Below are positions 1-9,863 of a DNA stretch of 46,986 nucleotides, one piece after another. Both the position numbers and the translations under genes were made by a program. A model generated the notes under the pieces. The model was given only the letters and a program-made list of their open reading frames with translations, did not search any database and had not been told where the DNA came from. Within the stretch, counting starts at the first letter, position 1; each line of letters opens with the position of its first letter. Origin of the DNA: Porticoccaceae bacterium (GTDB lineage: Bacteria > Pseudomonadota > Gammaproteobacteria > Pseudomonadales > Porticoccaceae); contig JALOAH010000028.1 of the NCBI GenBank assembly GCA_023228865.1, positions 1 to 46,986 on the forward strand, in the 5' to 3' direction.

Positions 1-2
1 CC

Positions 3-74
3 GGAATGACCGACCTGATGGAAAAAATGGCTTCTCCAGAAGCCAAAAATCAACGAAAACGGGGATGGTTCTGA
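3..74 (+). CDS. 3' end of an unidentified gene (partial)
   Basis: An open frame enters from the left edge and ends at the TGA at 72-74, encoding a short tail that finishes in basic residues followed by Gly-Trp-Phe. It overlaps the start of the next gene by ten bases, the kind of overlap seen in co-transcribed genes. Too little is present to assign a family. The open frame could be chance, since only 23 codons are visible. Confidence 0.35.
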   Translation, partial: GMTDLMEKMASPEAKNQRKRGWF

Positions 75-1360
75 CGAATTTAATGATTGCATCGCTGTAT
101 GCATCAATTGATCAGACCTTCCCTAAAGATAAACTCTCCGACCTGCTGCTTGAAAAAACAATAAGTAAAATAAGCTCTCAAGGGCTGGATGGTTTTATTT
201 TTCGTTCGGTTGCAACAGCTGCGGATTGCTCGACAACGGCCATAATCCAGCGCTTCACAAATAAAGCAGGCTTGATTAACGCAGCCCTAGAGTTGGCACT
301 GTCAGAAGATGCCCGGTTTCACCAAAAACTTGCGCAAGCGTTGGCTGAAATGCCCATTTCATTTACCACGATGTCTGACTTGCTGGCATCCTATATAGAG
401 TTAAGAGCCAACAGCCAAATAGCCCGATTTTGGTCGGAAATTATCTTCTCCAGCAATCAGACCGCTGAAATTTCCAGCGCAGCAAAAAACTGGCATCAAC
501 GTCGAATTGATTTCTGGCAAACATTATTTTCCCATTGGCACCAATCACTTTCTGAAGAGATGGCCTCGCTTGTGACCGGTTATGCCGTCATGGAGGAAGT
601 CTATGCATTTGAACTCAAAGACAGCATAAAGTACCGGCAACTACTGAGAGAAACCTGCAGGGCACTGCTGGCTAACAGCTTCAACCAAAATGATGAGTTC
701 TCGAATGGCGACATCAGTCTATGGCTCAATAAGCAAAACGCTTCTTTTCCAGATTTTATAGCAAAGGAAACCAACGAAACCGCAGACAAACTGCTGGATA
801 TTGCGGCTGACGACATTTTTGAAAACGGTATCGACTCGATCAACCAGCGGAGAATGTCCAAGCTAGCCGGAGTGGCCTCATCCATGATGAATTATCATTT
901 TGGCAATATGTCGAACTTCATCAATCAAGCCGTATGGCACGCGCTGCAACGGGATATTCCCCACGAATTTGAGCCCATAGTAGACCCAAAACTTAAGCAA
1001 AAAGACATGCGCGAATGGGCTACTGTATTGCAGCGACTTACGCGGCCACCAGCAGGGGACGCAACCGCCGGTTTCTATAACAACTATGCGCGCCTGTCAG
1101 GCCAGGCCAGCTTGCTGGCAGTTAAAAACAAACAATTGGGCAGCCTCATTGAACATCTGCGAAGAATCGACGGTTGGGGAACCTATAGAGCAGGGCAGAC
1201 CATTTGGCCTGCAACGCTGACCGTCAGGCGTGGCAATGCAACCGCCTTTGGCGTTTGGATAAAAGGCGAGGCCGTCATAAACAGTGTTATCAATCCAGGA
1301 AGAAAAATTGACCAAAGCACGCTGAATTCTGCCGCCAACCTGCTCTTTGTCAAGAAATAG
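65..1360 (+). CDS. Tandem TetR-like transcriptional regulator
   Basis: This 431-residue protein appears to hold two TetR-type units in one chain. The first helix-turn-helix spans about residues 25-75 (a Leu-Leu-Glu helix, then Val-Ala-Thr-Ala-Ala-Asp and the recognition-helix pattern ending Arg-Phe-Thr-Asn-Lys-Ala-Gly-Leu). The second spans about 243-290 and ends in the typical Tyr-His-Phe-Gly-Asn pattern. Each is followed by an all-helical ligand-binding-like segment. TetR proteins are normally about 200 residues and work as dimers, so a covalent pseudo-dimer is likely. I kept the ATG at 65; an in-frame ATG at 83 is an alternative because the ribosome-binding site is poor. It probably controls the neighbouring + strand DUF7064 genes or the facing catabolic block, but no operator is proven. 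Confidence 0.8.
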   Translation: MVLTNLMIASLYASIDQTFPKDKLSDLLLEKTISKISSQGLDGFIFRSVATAADCSTTAIIQRFTNKAGLINAALELALSEDARFHQKLAQALAEMPISFTTMSDLLASYIELRANSQIARFWSEIIFSSNQTAEISSAAKNWHQRRIDFWQTLFSHWHQSLSEEMASLVTGYAVMEEVYAFELKDSIKYRQLLRETCRALLANSFNQNDEFSNGDISLWLNKQNASFPDFIAKETNETADKLLDIAADDIFENGIDSINQRRMSKLAGVASSMMNYHFGNMSNFINQAVWHALQRDIPHEFEPIVDPKLKQKDMREWATVLQRLTRPPAGDATAGFYNNYARLSGQASLLAVKNKQLGSLIEHLRRIDGWGTYRAGQTIWPATLTVRRGNATAFGVWIKGEAVINSVINPGRKIDQSTLNSAANLLFVKK

Positions 1361-1766
1361 TCTGACAGGCCCTGCCGCCGCTGGCCATGGCGACACAGAT
1401 CTCCTTGATATCTTTACAAAAAACCAAAAACCCCTCGGCAGCTCCTTTCTTTTAACCGTTCTTTTATCGACCTGCACAACTGCATGGTACCTGGCCAAAA
1501 ATAATAGATGATCGAAATATACTGTTATCAAAAAAAGGGGTTTTATCGTTTATTGTAATTAAAAAAAACAGACGATCGATTGACCAAAAGACATATTGCC
1601 CATAGAATTTGACGATTGAAAGACAATCAATAGGGAAAAACCACCAGCATTCATTTTCTCGGCGGCATGCCTGCCCTGCATTGCACCCATTGATTGCCCT
1701 ACAGCATGGCTGAGGCCAGAAACCAGGTTCACATCTAAAATCAATGTATTTAATGGCGATTCTATA
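1361..1766. other. Intergenic region upstream of the first DUF7064-type gene
   Basis: About 400 bases separate the tandem TetR gene from the next + strand gene. I see no convincing coding frame; overlapping minus-strand open frames lack recognisable content. The stretch is AT-rich around 1500-1620 and probably contains the promoter of the 1767 gene. I could not identify a convincing terminator or operator. Confidence 0.4.
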
Positions 1767-2732
1767 ATGACAACTGACACCCAAACCTCCGATCTCCCGC
1801 CCTGCCCCATCAGTCACGATAACCGACATGACTTTACAAACCGCCCCGAGGGGCGTGAAGCCCTCGCCTATATGTTTTCAGAGCCCGACCTGGGCATTGC
1901 CGGCTTTATGTATACCTGGGTAGAAAAAGGTGTCGCGAGCGCAGCATTAATGGCCTGCGGCCCAGGTGTTGGCGAGCCCATCGAGGAACGTTTTCAAGGA
2001 ATCTCCGTCCCCAATGATATGGATTTTTACGATTGGCGTGTCGGTAGTCTCCATTACAAAATCATCGAACCTAATCAAAGTGCAGAATTTTCCATCAAGG
2101 GAAAACGCATAGAAATGGATATTCGCTTTGAAGCCTTGCACCCCCCCTACCCCGCGAGCGCACACAAGGACGGTTGCCCACCCTATTATGGTGACGATCG
2201 CACCGAACAACACGGGCGCTCGATAGGCACCTGGACTATTGACGGCAAAACCCACCAGATTAACGGCTTTTGCCAGCGGGATCATTCCTGGGGGCCGCGG
2301 GTCTGGGGCGTCAACCAGCATTACAAATGGTTTCACGCCACCAATAGCGATGCCGCTATCTTCTTTTTTGAAATGCATTCCTTCGGCAAGGTGAATCTGC
2401 GCGGCTATGTTTTCAAGGACAACCATATGGCGGAAATCACCAGTGTTCATTATGACTACACATTTGACGACAGAATGTATCACACGTCCATTGATGTCAG
2501 GGCGACAGATTCATCAGGTCGGTCTACAGACATCAAATGCAAGGCTTTTACCCATTACATGTTCAATGCCGACCCATTGATTGAACTGAGGGAGGCGCCT
2601 ACCCTTGTCGAAATAGACGGCAAGCCTGGTGTAGGCTGGTGTGAATTCTGCTGGAACAAACAGTATATTCAGTTCGCAGCAGACTACACCCACTACAGCA
2701 ACACTCCAGCCTGTACCATACAGCAGCCCTGA
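1767..2732 (+). CDS. DUF7064/DUF7065-type protein (CrtC/AttH-like fold)
   Basis: This 321-residue protein has the layout of the DUF7065-DUF7064 family, which is distantly related to hydroxyneurosporene synthase (CrtC) and AttH double-barrel proteins. The C-terminal half starts with a Gly-Thr-Trp-x-Ile-Asp-Gly pattern and holds the family signature RDHSWGPR at residues 171-178. There is no signal peptide, so it is probably cytoplasmic. It is the most divergent of three family members in the window (others at 2762 and 15627). Members are often found beside acyl-CoA enzymes and APH-type phosphotransferases, as here, and may act on hydrophobic substrates, but no reaction is established. The 29-bp gap to the next gene suggests co-transcription. 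Confidence 0.75.
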   Translation: MTTDTQTSDLPPCPISHDNRHDFTNRPEGREALAYMFSEPDLGIAGFMYTWVEKGVASAALMACGPGVGEPIEERFQGISVPNDMDFYDWRVGSLHYKIIEPNQSAEFSIKGKRIEMDIRFEALHPPYPASAHKDGCPPYYGDDRTEQHGRSIGTWTIDGKTHQINGFCQRDHSWGPRVWGVNQHYKWFHATNSDAAIFFFEMHSFGKVNLRGYVFKDNHMAEITSVHYDYTFDDRMYHTSIDVRATDSSGRSTDIKCKAFTHYMFNADPLIELREAPTLVEIDGKPGVGWCEFCWNKQYIQFAADYTHYSNTPACTIQQP

Positions 2733-2761
2733 ACGACAGCAACCGAGCCAAGGAATTGAAA

Positions 2762-3757
2762 ATGATTGATATAAAAGATCTGGATTACCACCATCAACAT
2801 TGTGATGACCCCACCTGGGCAGAAACGTATTTTCTGATTTTTTCCTGCCCGGAAGCCGCTATCAGTGGCAACGCCTACATACTTTCCCGCCCCAATGTTG
2901 GAGTGACACTGGGTTCTGTCTATGTCCACCAGGGCATTTGCCATAACACCTGGGAAGCGGATTATTCCGACGCGCCGATGCACTTGCCCACGCCGGAGAA
3001 ATTCTCTGATTTCACCCTGGATAATGGCCTCAGCCTGATGGGTTCCAATAATGCCAGGGACTACCATTTACGCTATGACGGTCGCGACGGACTGTGCAAG
3101 TTCGATCTTAATTTCAAAGGGGTTATGGATCCCTTTGATGCCCTCGACCCCCAGCACAACCCCATGCTGAAATCCTTTGATAGTCTCGAAGACGCCACCG
3201 GCGCGGACGGCTGGACCGGCGGCCATTATGACCTTGTCGGCCATGTTACCGGAGAGCTGGAGCTCTACGGGAAAAAGTACAAAATTGACTGTTATGACGG
3301 TTTGGATCGCAGCTGGGGACCCAGGCTGGAATGGAATGGTTCACCCGTATCCTGGATCCATATGGGTTTTGGCGATGATTTGGCATTTCACCTGGTGATG
3401 ACCCTCAAGATGACACCAAAAAGTTACGAATCCAACGAATTGCGTTTTGGCTATGTCACAGTAGACGGCGAAACCAGCGGCGTTGTCGCTGCAGAAGTGA
3501 CTGGACAAAACAGTGGCATGCTCGGCACCTATAGGGAAGTCAAAATTCGCGACGCCAAGGGTCGCGAATGGTCGATGTTTGGCACTGCAATCGCAGCTGC
3601 ACCCTGGCACACCGCCTACGGCAGTTTTATTTCGTTTCAAACCCTGTACCGCTGGACCATGGGTGACCGCACCGCCTACTCTCACACCACAGAGGTCATC
3701 GGACAAACCACGCTGGGGAAACATTTCTCAAGGCTGGGCAAGGGTTATGACAAATAA
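2762..3757 (+). CDS. DUF7064/DUF7065-type protein, paralogue 2
   Basis: This 331-residue protein is clearly paralogous to the product at 15627-16631: both begin with a Leu-Asp/Glu-Tyr-His-His motif followed by Thr-Trp-Ala-Glu-Thr-Tyr, and both carry the DUF7064 signature, here DRSWGPR at residues 182-188. The start is the ATG at 2762 with AAGGA seven bases upstream; an in-frame TTG at 2756 is too close to that site. In this copy the residue before Ser-Trp-Gly-Pro-Arg is Arg, whereas the other two copies have His, which may mark a functional difference. It is likely co-transcribed with the gene at 1767. Function unknown; a role with hydrophobic intermediates of the neighbouring acyl-CoA pathway is inferred. 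Confidence 0.78.
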   Translation: MIDIKDLDYHHQHCDDPTWAETYFLIFSCPEAAISGNAYILSRPNVGVTLGSVYVHQGICHNTWEADYSDAPMHLPTPEKFSDFTLDNGLSLMGSNNARDYHLRYDGRDGLCKFDLNFKGVMDPFDALDPQHNPMLKSFDSLEDATGADGWTGGHYDLVGHVTGELELYGKKYKIDCYDGLDRSWGPRLEWNGSPVSWIHMGFGDDLAFHLVMTLKMTPKSYESNELRFGYVTVDGETSGVVAAEVTGQNSGMLGTYREVKIRDAKGREWSMFGTAIAAAPWHTAYGSFISFQTLYRWTMGDRTAYSHTTEVIGQTTLGKHFSRLGKGYDK

Positions 3758-4084
3758 CAACACTTTACGGAATGATCCCGCAGAGGCCTGATTTGAAGAA
3801 AGTCGCCAGCCCTTAGCCACGAAAATGGCGATTGGGCTGGCGCTAATGACAAAACCAAGACGACGCACCCAGCCCGTACAGGAATAAGCCATCGGCCCGC
3901 CCAAATACCTGCGCCAAACAACTGGATACTATCCGCAAATTAATTTTTGCCCATGAACAAACAAGAACAAAACAAGCGGGATCTAGCCTGGATCGCTGGA
4001 AGCACTTTCCCTAAAACTGATTGCGACAATGTCTCTAAAAATCCAAGAATACCCCTCTAACCCTATATAAAAAGATCAGATTCC
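3758..4084. other. Intergenic region between DUF7064 genes and phosphotransferase
   Basis: This 327-base gap has no convincing coding frame. Its first part contains a long imperfect hairpin (3804-3842, listed separately). The second part is AT-rich up to the ATG at 4085, with a TATATAAAA stretch just upstream, and probably holds the promoter of the phosphotransferase gene. Confidence 0.4.
3804..3842 (+). terminator. Imperfect hairpin after the DUF7064 pair
   Basis: The arms CGCCAGCCC and GGGCTGGCG pair perfectly, and a nested GCCA/TGGC pair shortens the loop to CGAAAA. It lies 47 bases after the stop codon at 3757, where a 3' end is expected. No uridine tract follows, so it may be an RNA-stabilising hairpin rather than an intrinsic terminator. 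Confidence 0.4.
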
Positions 4085-5236
4085 ATGTCCGAATTAGCCA
4101 ATCAAATACGTGAAGCATATTATCAGGATCAAAAAAGTGGCAAGGTGGCCATTTCCAGAGACGATATCCCTCTATCCTACGAAAGCATAACCAATACATG
4201 GCTAACCGATATACTCTGCAGCGACAGTGAGGGTGCTATGGTTATTAATCATCACCTTGATGCTCCCGACGATGGCTCAAACAACCGCCGCAGAATTTTT
4301 GTTGAATACAATGAGCAAGGCAACGAAGCTGGCTTACCCCCATCGGTATTTTGCAAAGCGACCCACGGGCTTGCAAATCGCCTGATGCTGGGACACTCTG
4401 GCGCCATTCTCTGCGAATTCACTTTTTACCAATACGCGCGAAATTTGCTCGACATCGAGACGCCAAAGGCCATCTTCGCTGCGTTCGATAAGCTCAGCTT
4501 CAATTCTATCCTTGTCCTGGAAGACATGAGTTCATCTGCTGAATTCTGTTCGGAAAAAACGTCGGTTGATCGCCGTATGATTGAAAAACAACTGGATCTT
4601 CTCGCAAAGCTCCACAGCCGCTTTTACCGCTCTCCAGAACTGGACACGACGCTGGCGGGTTTACCGAGCTACCAGCAGCGTTTTAATAATTCTGCACGTT
4701 TCCATTTGAAAGACTCCTGCCGCGCAGGTTTCGAGGCAGCCCGCGAAGTACTTCCTCCGTCACTAGCAAACCGCTGGCAAGATATTTGGTCAGCCATTAT
4801 TCAATCGATTGAAATCCACAATGATTTACCCTGGACACTTTGCCATGGCGACATGCATCTCAGAAACTGGTATCTCACCCATGATGGCAGAGTGGGACTC
4901 AGTGACTGGGGAGTCGCCCACAGAGGGCATTGGTCAAGAGATGTGGCTTATCTTTTATCCGTTGCTTTAAAAACAGAAGATCGCAGAACCTGGGAAACTG
5001 AATTAATTGATTACTACCTGGAGCGAATGAGCCAATACGGAATATCGCGAATACCTTTCGATACTGCAATGCTTTATTACCGTCAAGCCATGATGACAGC
5101 CTTTGCGCTATGGCTAAAAACCTTAAAACCCGCTACGGATATGCCGAATATGCAACCGGAGGAGACAGCATTGATATTTTTGCAACGTATTGGCTGCGCC
5201 ATTGATGATTTGGCTATTTTGGATTTGTACTCTTAA
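4085..5236 (+). CDS. APH-fold phosphotransferase family protein
   Basis: This 383-residue protein belongs to the aminoglycoside-phosphotransferase/choline-kinase-like fold. The catalytic-loop motif His-Gly-Asp-x-His-x-x-Asn is at residues 254-261 (Asp256 would be the catalytic base) and the metal-binding Asp-Trp-Gly is at 274-276. It resembles the subgroup related to ecdysteroid kinase-like/DUF1679 proteins more than true drug-resistance enzymes, so a hydroxylated lipid or terpenoid-like small molecule is a better guess than an antibiotic. It stands alone on the + strand, converging on cobT with a 23-base 3' overlap. A second APH-fold kinase of another subfamily occurs at 14206. The substrate is unknown. 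Confidence 0.78.
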   Translation: MSELANQIREAYYQDQKSGKVAISRDDIPLSYESITNTWLTDILCSDSEGAMVINHHLDAPDDGSNNRRRIFVEYNEQGNEAGLPPSVFCKATHGLANRLMLGHSGAILCEFTFYQYARNLLDIETPKAIFAAFDKLSFNSILVLEDMSSSAEFCSEKTSVDRRMIEKQLDLLAKLHSRFYRSPELDTTLAGLPSYQQRFNNSARFHLKDSCRAGFEAAREVLPPSLANRWQDIWSAIIQSIEIHNDLPWTLCHGDMHLRNWYLTHDGRVGLSDWGVAHRGHWSRDVAYLLSVALKTEDRRTWETELIDYYLERMSQYGISRIPFDTAMLYYRQAMMTAFALWLKTLKPATDMPNMQPEETALIFLQRIGCAIDDLAILDLYS

Positions 5237-7067
5237 CCCGTTTATCAAATAGTTTGATCAAGCCTTCGACCATCGTCGAACCCAGTTCGGCGGGATCGTT
5301 GATGCTGATGGCAGAACGGTAATAGGATTTTACATCATGACCTATACCTATAGCCGTAAGTTCGACATCAGAGCGGTTTTCAATAAAAGTGATGACATCC
5401 CGAAGATGGCGATCGAGAATATTTCCCCGATTCGCTGCTAACGTGGTTTCTTCAAGGGGAGCGCCATCAGAGATCACCACAAGGATGCGGCGCTGCTCCT
5501 GCCTTGCCAAGAGCCTTTGATGAGCCCACAACAACGCCTCTCCGTCAATATTTTGTTTGAGAAAATCGTCTCGCAACATTAAGGCCAGTCCTTTGCGAGC
5601 ATGACGAAGAGGCGTATCCGCATTTTTGTAAATAATGTGCCTGATATCATTAAGCCTGCCAGGATTTGCGGGTTTTCCCTGTTGATGCCAGTATTGGGCA
5701 GACTGGCCACCTTTAAAGTCCGCTGTGGTGAAACCAAGAATTTCTACTTTTACACCACAGCGTTCCAGCGTTCTTGCCAGAATATCGACAGTTACAGCGG
5801 CCACCATAATCGGATACCCGCGCATCGAGGCAGAGTTGTCGATTAACAGGGTAACCTGAGTGTCGACAAAAGAAGAATCTGCATCAATTTTGAAAGATAG
5901 AGGCTGTATCGGGTCGACGATAACTTGAGAGAGTCTGGCGGCATCCAGGATCCCTTCTTCCTGCTCAAATTCCCAGTGCCGGGTTTGTTGAGCCATCAGC
6001 TTGCGTTGCAGCCGGTTTGCCAGTCTCGAAACCACTGTATGCAATCTGGATAACTGCTTGCTAAGCTGTAGCCAGAGGTGATCCAGCTCATCTGAAGTAC
6101 AGAGATCATTCACAGTCAATACGCGATCAAAGGCTGTGGTAAATGGTTTGTAAGCCGACTGCTGCCGATTGCCACTAAAAATAGAGATTTGGCCGTTTGC
6201 TTGACTGGCGTGAGGAATTTCATTGTAATCATTGCTTTCTAAAGCAGGTAACAGCGACTGGCTGATGCTTTCGAGATTATCGCCATCGCTGCTGGCATCC
6301 AACTTTGCAAGGAGTTGCATTTTCTCCTCATCTGCTGCTTCTGGCATAGTAAATTCTGATGAAAATACAGATAGCAGTTGCGCATTAGGTGAGCGTTCAT
6401 TCAAAGATATATCACTTTCTCCACCAACGTCGACTAAGGCTAAAGCACGGAAAATTCTATTGACGCCAATAGCAAAATTTTCCTGGTTGCCGATACAGGA
6501 TTTTAAATCAGCGATCAATGCATAGATGTGATCGTCAAAAAAATTGCGAAAATGGCCGACGAATTTGTCTATGGATGCTGATAGTGGCAATCCGGAAATG
6601 ATTTCTCTTACTAGAAAGCAAAATGCATCCGGGATTAAATCATTTGCTTTTTCCCTATAAGCTTTTTCATTAAGACGGTGATAACCTTTTTCCCTGAAAC
6701 TGTAGTCAAGGGATGCCTGCAAGTTGTGCGAAACCCCTTTAAAACGCTTTGCCCCCAGGAGTTCGCAGCGATACTGCTCCAGGGTATCAAACAGTCGTCC
6801 AGGGAGGTCGCCTTTTGGCCTGTAGTGCTGATGAATATTGGCGTCCTGATAACAGAGTTTCATGGCCTCGGCATCGGCTTTACCGCGAAAAACAGCAACC
6901 ATTTCAGGAGTTTTCACCAACAAGGACGGAGGCAAACCGACTTCACCACTACCAGGTCGAGACTGCCCGTTTCCATAGTGAAACCCTAACGTTCGCTTTT
7001 TGGCCATCGCCTTCAGCGTCGACCCTGTCACTCGCCGCCAAAGTTGATCCGAGGACTCCTTCACCAC
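5214..7067 (-). CDS. cobT: CobT, cobaltochelatase VWA subunit
   Basis: This 617-residue protein matches CobT of the aerobic cobaltochelatase CobNST, which inserts cobalt into hydrogenobyrinate a,c-diamide. The N-terminal third shows the family pattern of an Arg-Gly-x-Ala-Asp segment, then Leu-Phe-Asp-x-x-Glu-Gln-x-Arg. The C-terminal third is a von Willebrand A domain with the MIDAS motif Asp-Asn-Ser-Ala-Ser-Met and the CobT-typical Pro-Gly-Arg-Leu-Asn-Asp-x-Arg-His and Ile-Ser-Asp-Gly-Ala-Pro segments. The length is close to CobT (about 630). The start is GTG at 7067, seven bases after the cobS stop, with AAGG upstream. No cobN or other cobalamin gene is in the window, so whether it serves B12 synthesis or another client cannot be said. 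Confidence 0.88.
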   Translation of the reverse strand: MVKESSDQLWRRVTGSTLKAMAKKRTLGFHYGNGQSRPGSGEVGLPPSLLVKTPEMVAVFRGKADAEAMKLCYQDANIHQHYRPKGDLPGRLFDTLEQYRCELLGAKRFKGVSHNLQASLDYSFREKGYHRLNEKAYREKANDLIPDAFCFLVREIISGLPLSASIDKFVGHFRNFFDDHIYALIADLKSCIGNQENFAIGVNRIFRALALVDVGGESDISLNERSPNAQLLSVFSSEFTMPEAADEEKMQLLAKLDASSDGDNLESISQSLLPALESNDYNEIPHASQANGQISIFSGNRQQSAYKPFTTAFDRVLTVNDLCTSDELDHLWLQLSKQLSRLHTVVSRLANRLQRKLMAQQTRHWEFEQEEGILDAARLSQVIVDPIQPLSFKIDADSSFVDTQVTLLIDNSASMRGYPIMVAAVTVDILARTLERCGVKVEILGFTTADFKGGQSAQYWHQQGKPANPGRLNDIRHIIYKNADTPLRHARKGLALMLRDDFLKQNIDGEALLWAHQRLLARQEQRRILVVISDGAPLEETTLAANRGNILDRHLRDVITFIENRSDVELTAIGIGHDVKSYYRSAISINDPAELGSTMVEGLIKLFDKRVKSTNPK

Positions 7068-7074
7068 AGGGTCA

Positions 7075-8076
7075 TCAACCTTGCTTTATAACCAGGTTCA
7101 GGGCGGATTCCGGCAGGTCTTTATCCATCACTCGTTGATAGTACTCGGCAATAACCGGCTGCTCCAATTCATCACAGCGATTAAGAAAGGTCAGACGAAA
7201 GACATAGCCGATATCATTAAAAATTTGCGCATTTTGCGCCCAGGTAATCACTGTTCGTGGCGACATTACCGTGGAAATATCACCATTGATAAAACCGCTG
7301 CGGGTCAATTCAGCAACATCAACCATTGCAGCAAGCATTATCTGCCCTTCATTGTCGCCGTAATGGGGGCATTTAGCCGTGACAATTTCCACTTCGGCTT
7401 CCCGTGGCAAGTAGTTGAGCTTGGTGACAATATTCCAGCGATCCATCTGCGCCTGATTAATCTGCTGAGTACCATGATATAGACCCGTAGCATCCCCCAA
7501 GCCGGCGGTGTTGGTGGTAGCAAAAAGGCGGAAGTAGGAGTGGGGGCGAATGACTCGGTTTTGGTCAAGTAACGTCAGTTTTCCTTCAGCTTCCAGTATG
7601 CGTTGAATCACAAACATCACATCTGGACGACCGGCATCGTATTCATCAAAAATCAGGGCGACGGGATTTTGCAAAGCCCAAGGCAGCATACCTTCACGAA
7701 ATTCTGTCACCTGTTTACCATCCCGCAAAACAATAGCGTCCTTGCCGATGAGATCAATCCGGGAAATATGGCTGTCCAAATTGATACGGATGCAGGGCCA
7801 ATTCAATCGCGCGGCGACCTGCTCTATATGGGTCGATTTGCCAGTACCATGATAACCTTGAATCATCACCCTGCGATTGAAAGCAAATCCCGCCAGAATT
7901 GCCATCGTGGTATCCCGGTCAAAACGATAGGTGTAATCAATAACAGGCACATGGGGATCCGCGCGCGAAAAGGCCGGCACGGTCATATCGCAATCAATAT
8001 CAAAAACCTCCCGTGCAAAAACCTCAACATCAGGTTCCTGCATCAGGGAAGCTTCGCTATTATGGCTGCTTTTCAT
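7075..8076 (-). CDS. cobS: CobS, cobaltochelatase AAA+ ATPase subunit
   Basis: This 333-residue AAA+ ATPase follows CobS closely over its whole length. Walker A (GYHGTGKS) is at residues 74-81 and Walker B ends in Asp144-Glu145, inside the family-typical Phe-Asp-Glu-Tyr-Asp-Ala-Gly. CobS and CobT form the MoxR/VWA-like two-tier complex that powers CobN. I start at the ATG at 8076, with AGGA about nine bases upstream; an in-frame TTG at 8097 would add seven residues but places that site inside the gene. It is 44 bases downstream of the acyl-CoA dehydrogenase and directly upstream of cobT, so it is probably read with the catabolic genes. Its presence without cobN is the odd point. Confidence 0.9.
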   Translation of the reverse strand: MKSSHNSEASLMQEPDVEVFAREVFDIDCDMTVPAFSRADPHVPVIDYTYRFDRDTTMAILAGFAFNRRVMIQGYHGTGKSTHIEQVAARLNWPCIRINLDSHISRIDLIGKDAIVLRDGKQVTEFREGMLPWALQNPVALIFDEYDAGRPDVMFVIQRILEAEGKLTLLDQNRVIRPHSYFRLFATTNTAGLGDATGLYHGTQQINQAQMDRWNIVTKLNYLPREAEVEIVTAKCPHYGDNEGQIMLAAMVDVAELTRSGFINGDISTVMSPRTVITWAQNAQIFNDIGYVFRLTFLNRCDELEQPVIAEYYQRVMDKDLPESALNLVIKQG

Positions 8077-8120
8077 CAAAACATTGTCCTGTAACAACTC
8101 AACGGTGAATCAGTGTCCCA

Positions 8121-9792
8121 TCAATATGCCGCAGGCCATGCGCGCTTGATTATAGCGTCCATATCCACTGAATTCGGCATCGAACCAAAAGCATAGCCAC
8201 ACTTACCCTCGAGGCGAGTCAGACAAAATGCGTCTGACACTGCCGAAGGCGCATGTCGAATCAGCTGTGACGCCTGCATTGCCACTGCCATGCGCTCTGC
8301 CAGATAACGGGCATCCTGCTCAGGCATATTGTCATCAAACACCAATTTTTTCACTTGCTCGATTGTCGCATCCAAACGACGATCCGCGCCACGCACTTCA
8401 TCAAGCTCGGCAAAAAATGCTTCACCTGCCAGAGGCTCCTTGCGGAATGCCCTGAGAATATCCAGGCTAATGACATTGCCTGGCCCTTCCCAAATTCCAT
8501 GAATCGGCGCCTCGCGGTAAATACGAGGAATAACTGATTCTTCAATGTAACCCACCCCTCCAAGCGTTTCCATGGCTTCGTGAACCACTGAAACCACCCT
8601 TTTGTTAAGCCAATACTTGGCAACCGCCACGGTAATACGACCAAAGGCGCGCTCGCTCTCATCGGTTGAAGAAGCGTCAAATGCCTTAGCAACCCGCATC
8701 ATCAAGGTTGTGGCAGCTTCAGACTCAATCGCCATATCGGCCAGGACATTCTTCATCAGCGGTTGATCAATGAGGCGCTTCTGGAATGCAGTGCGATGCG
8801 AACAATGATGCATTGCCTGGGACAAAGCCTGTCGCATCATGCCGGTGGGAATAAGTGCGCAACCAAAGCGGGTGTGAAGCATGAATTCCATAACCGTTGG
8901 AATCCCTCGACCTTCTTCACCAACCAGCCAGCCGTGGGTTCCTTCAAATTCCAGTTCGGTTGAGGCATTTGATTTATTGCCAAGCTTATCCTTGAGCCGC
9001 TCCAGAGAAATGGGGTTGCGGGTACCGTCGGGAAGCCAGCGCGGCACCAGGAAACAGCCAGGACCTTTTGTAGTTTGCGCCACCACAAAAATCACATCGG
9101 CCCCTGCTGCGGAGCAAAACCATTTGTGACCCGTGAGAAGATACTCTTCTCCTGGTCCAGATTTTCCTGTCGGTTTGGCAAAAGTCGAGTTGCGTCGAAT
9201 ATCAGACCCACCCTGCTTCTCTGTGGATGTAAACGCAATACTGATTCCGCTCTTTTCCCAATGGGGAATCGGGCGCGGGTCGTATTTAGTCGAAAGCATC
9301 AACGCTTCCCACTGTTTGGCCAGCTCAGGCTGTTTGCGCAGCATGGGCACAATGCCATAGGTAATATCCGTAGGGCAGAGAACCCCACATTCAAGCTGGG
9401 CAAAGAGAATTTCCGCAGCGCCGCGGGCGACATGACCACCGGGTCTATTGTGTATCCAGGGCATAGCATGGACTTCATGCTCCCAGGCCAGCCCCATCAC
9501 ATCGTGCCAGGCGGGATGGAATTCAACTGTATCCACCCGTTGCCCAAAGCGGTCAAAGCGTTTTAGCTCTGGGACTTTACTGTTGGCAAGAGAGGCTTTA
9601 TCAATCCATTCAGGGTCGTGTATCTTTTCGCCCAAACTGATCAGGTTGTTGAGAGCCCAGCCCCCCCCCTTCTCTCAGCAATCCTTCTTTTAAAGCAACG
9701 TCCATTTCTAGTGCATTTATATTTTCCAGCGGCGGCGGCATATTTTCGACGTCATGGGTGCGTAACGCAGTTCGCGGCTTGACATAGCTCAT
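8121..9792 (-). CDS. AidB-like acyl-CoA dehydrogenase, split by a +1 shift in a G9 tract
   Basis: The downstream frame (from about 9669 to 8121) encodes most of an AidB/isovaleryl-CoA-dehydrogenase-type flavoprotein: the Phe-His-Pro-Ala-Trp-His segment, Thr-Glu-Lys-Gln-Gly-Gly-Ser-Asp, Leu-Lys-Asp-Lys-Leu-Gly-Asn-Lys-Ser-Asn-Ala-Ser, and the catalytic Trp-Glu-Gly-x-Gly-Asn. The N-terminus, starting at the ATG at 9792 with AGG seven bases upstream, is in a different frame. The two join at nine G on the coding strand (C9 at 9661-9669). With eight G the protein would be 556 residues and would match AidB through the join (Arg-Glu-Gly-Gly-Gly-Trp). As read, the ATG product stops after 60 residues; a TTG at 9635 could start a shortened 504-residue protein. 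The cause may be a sequencing error, decay or phase variation. It lies between the crotonase and cobS and probably oxidises an acyl-CoA in this pathway. Confidence 0.85.
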
Positions 9793-9863
9793 ATTGATTA
9801 CCTAAAGAATACGGTTTTGACGACAGTTACTCTATTGGGGCAGAAAAATTATTTAATGAAATA

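Noticed and set aside
4085..5236. Aminoglycoside resistance gene
   Set aside because: The APH-fold motifs are those of the broad small-molecule kinase group, and the context is catabolic; nothing points to a drug substrate.
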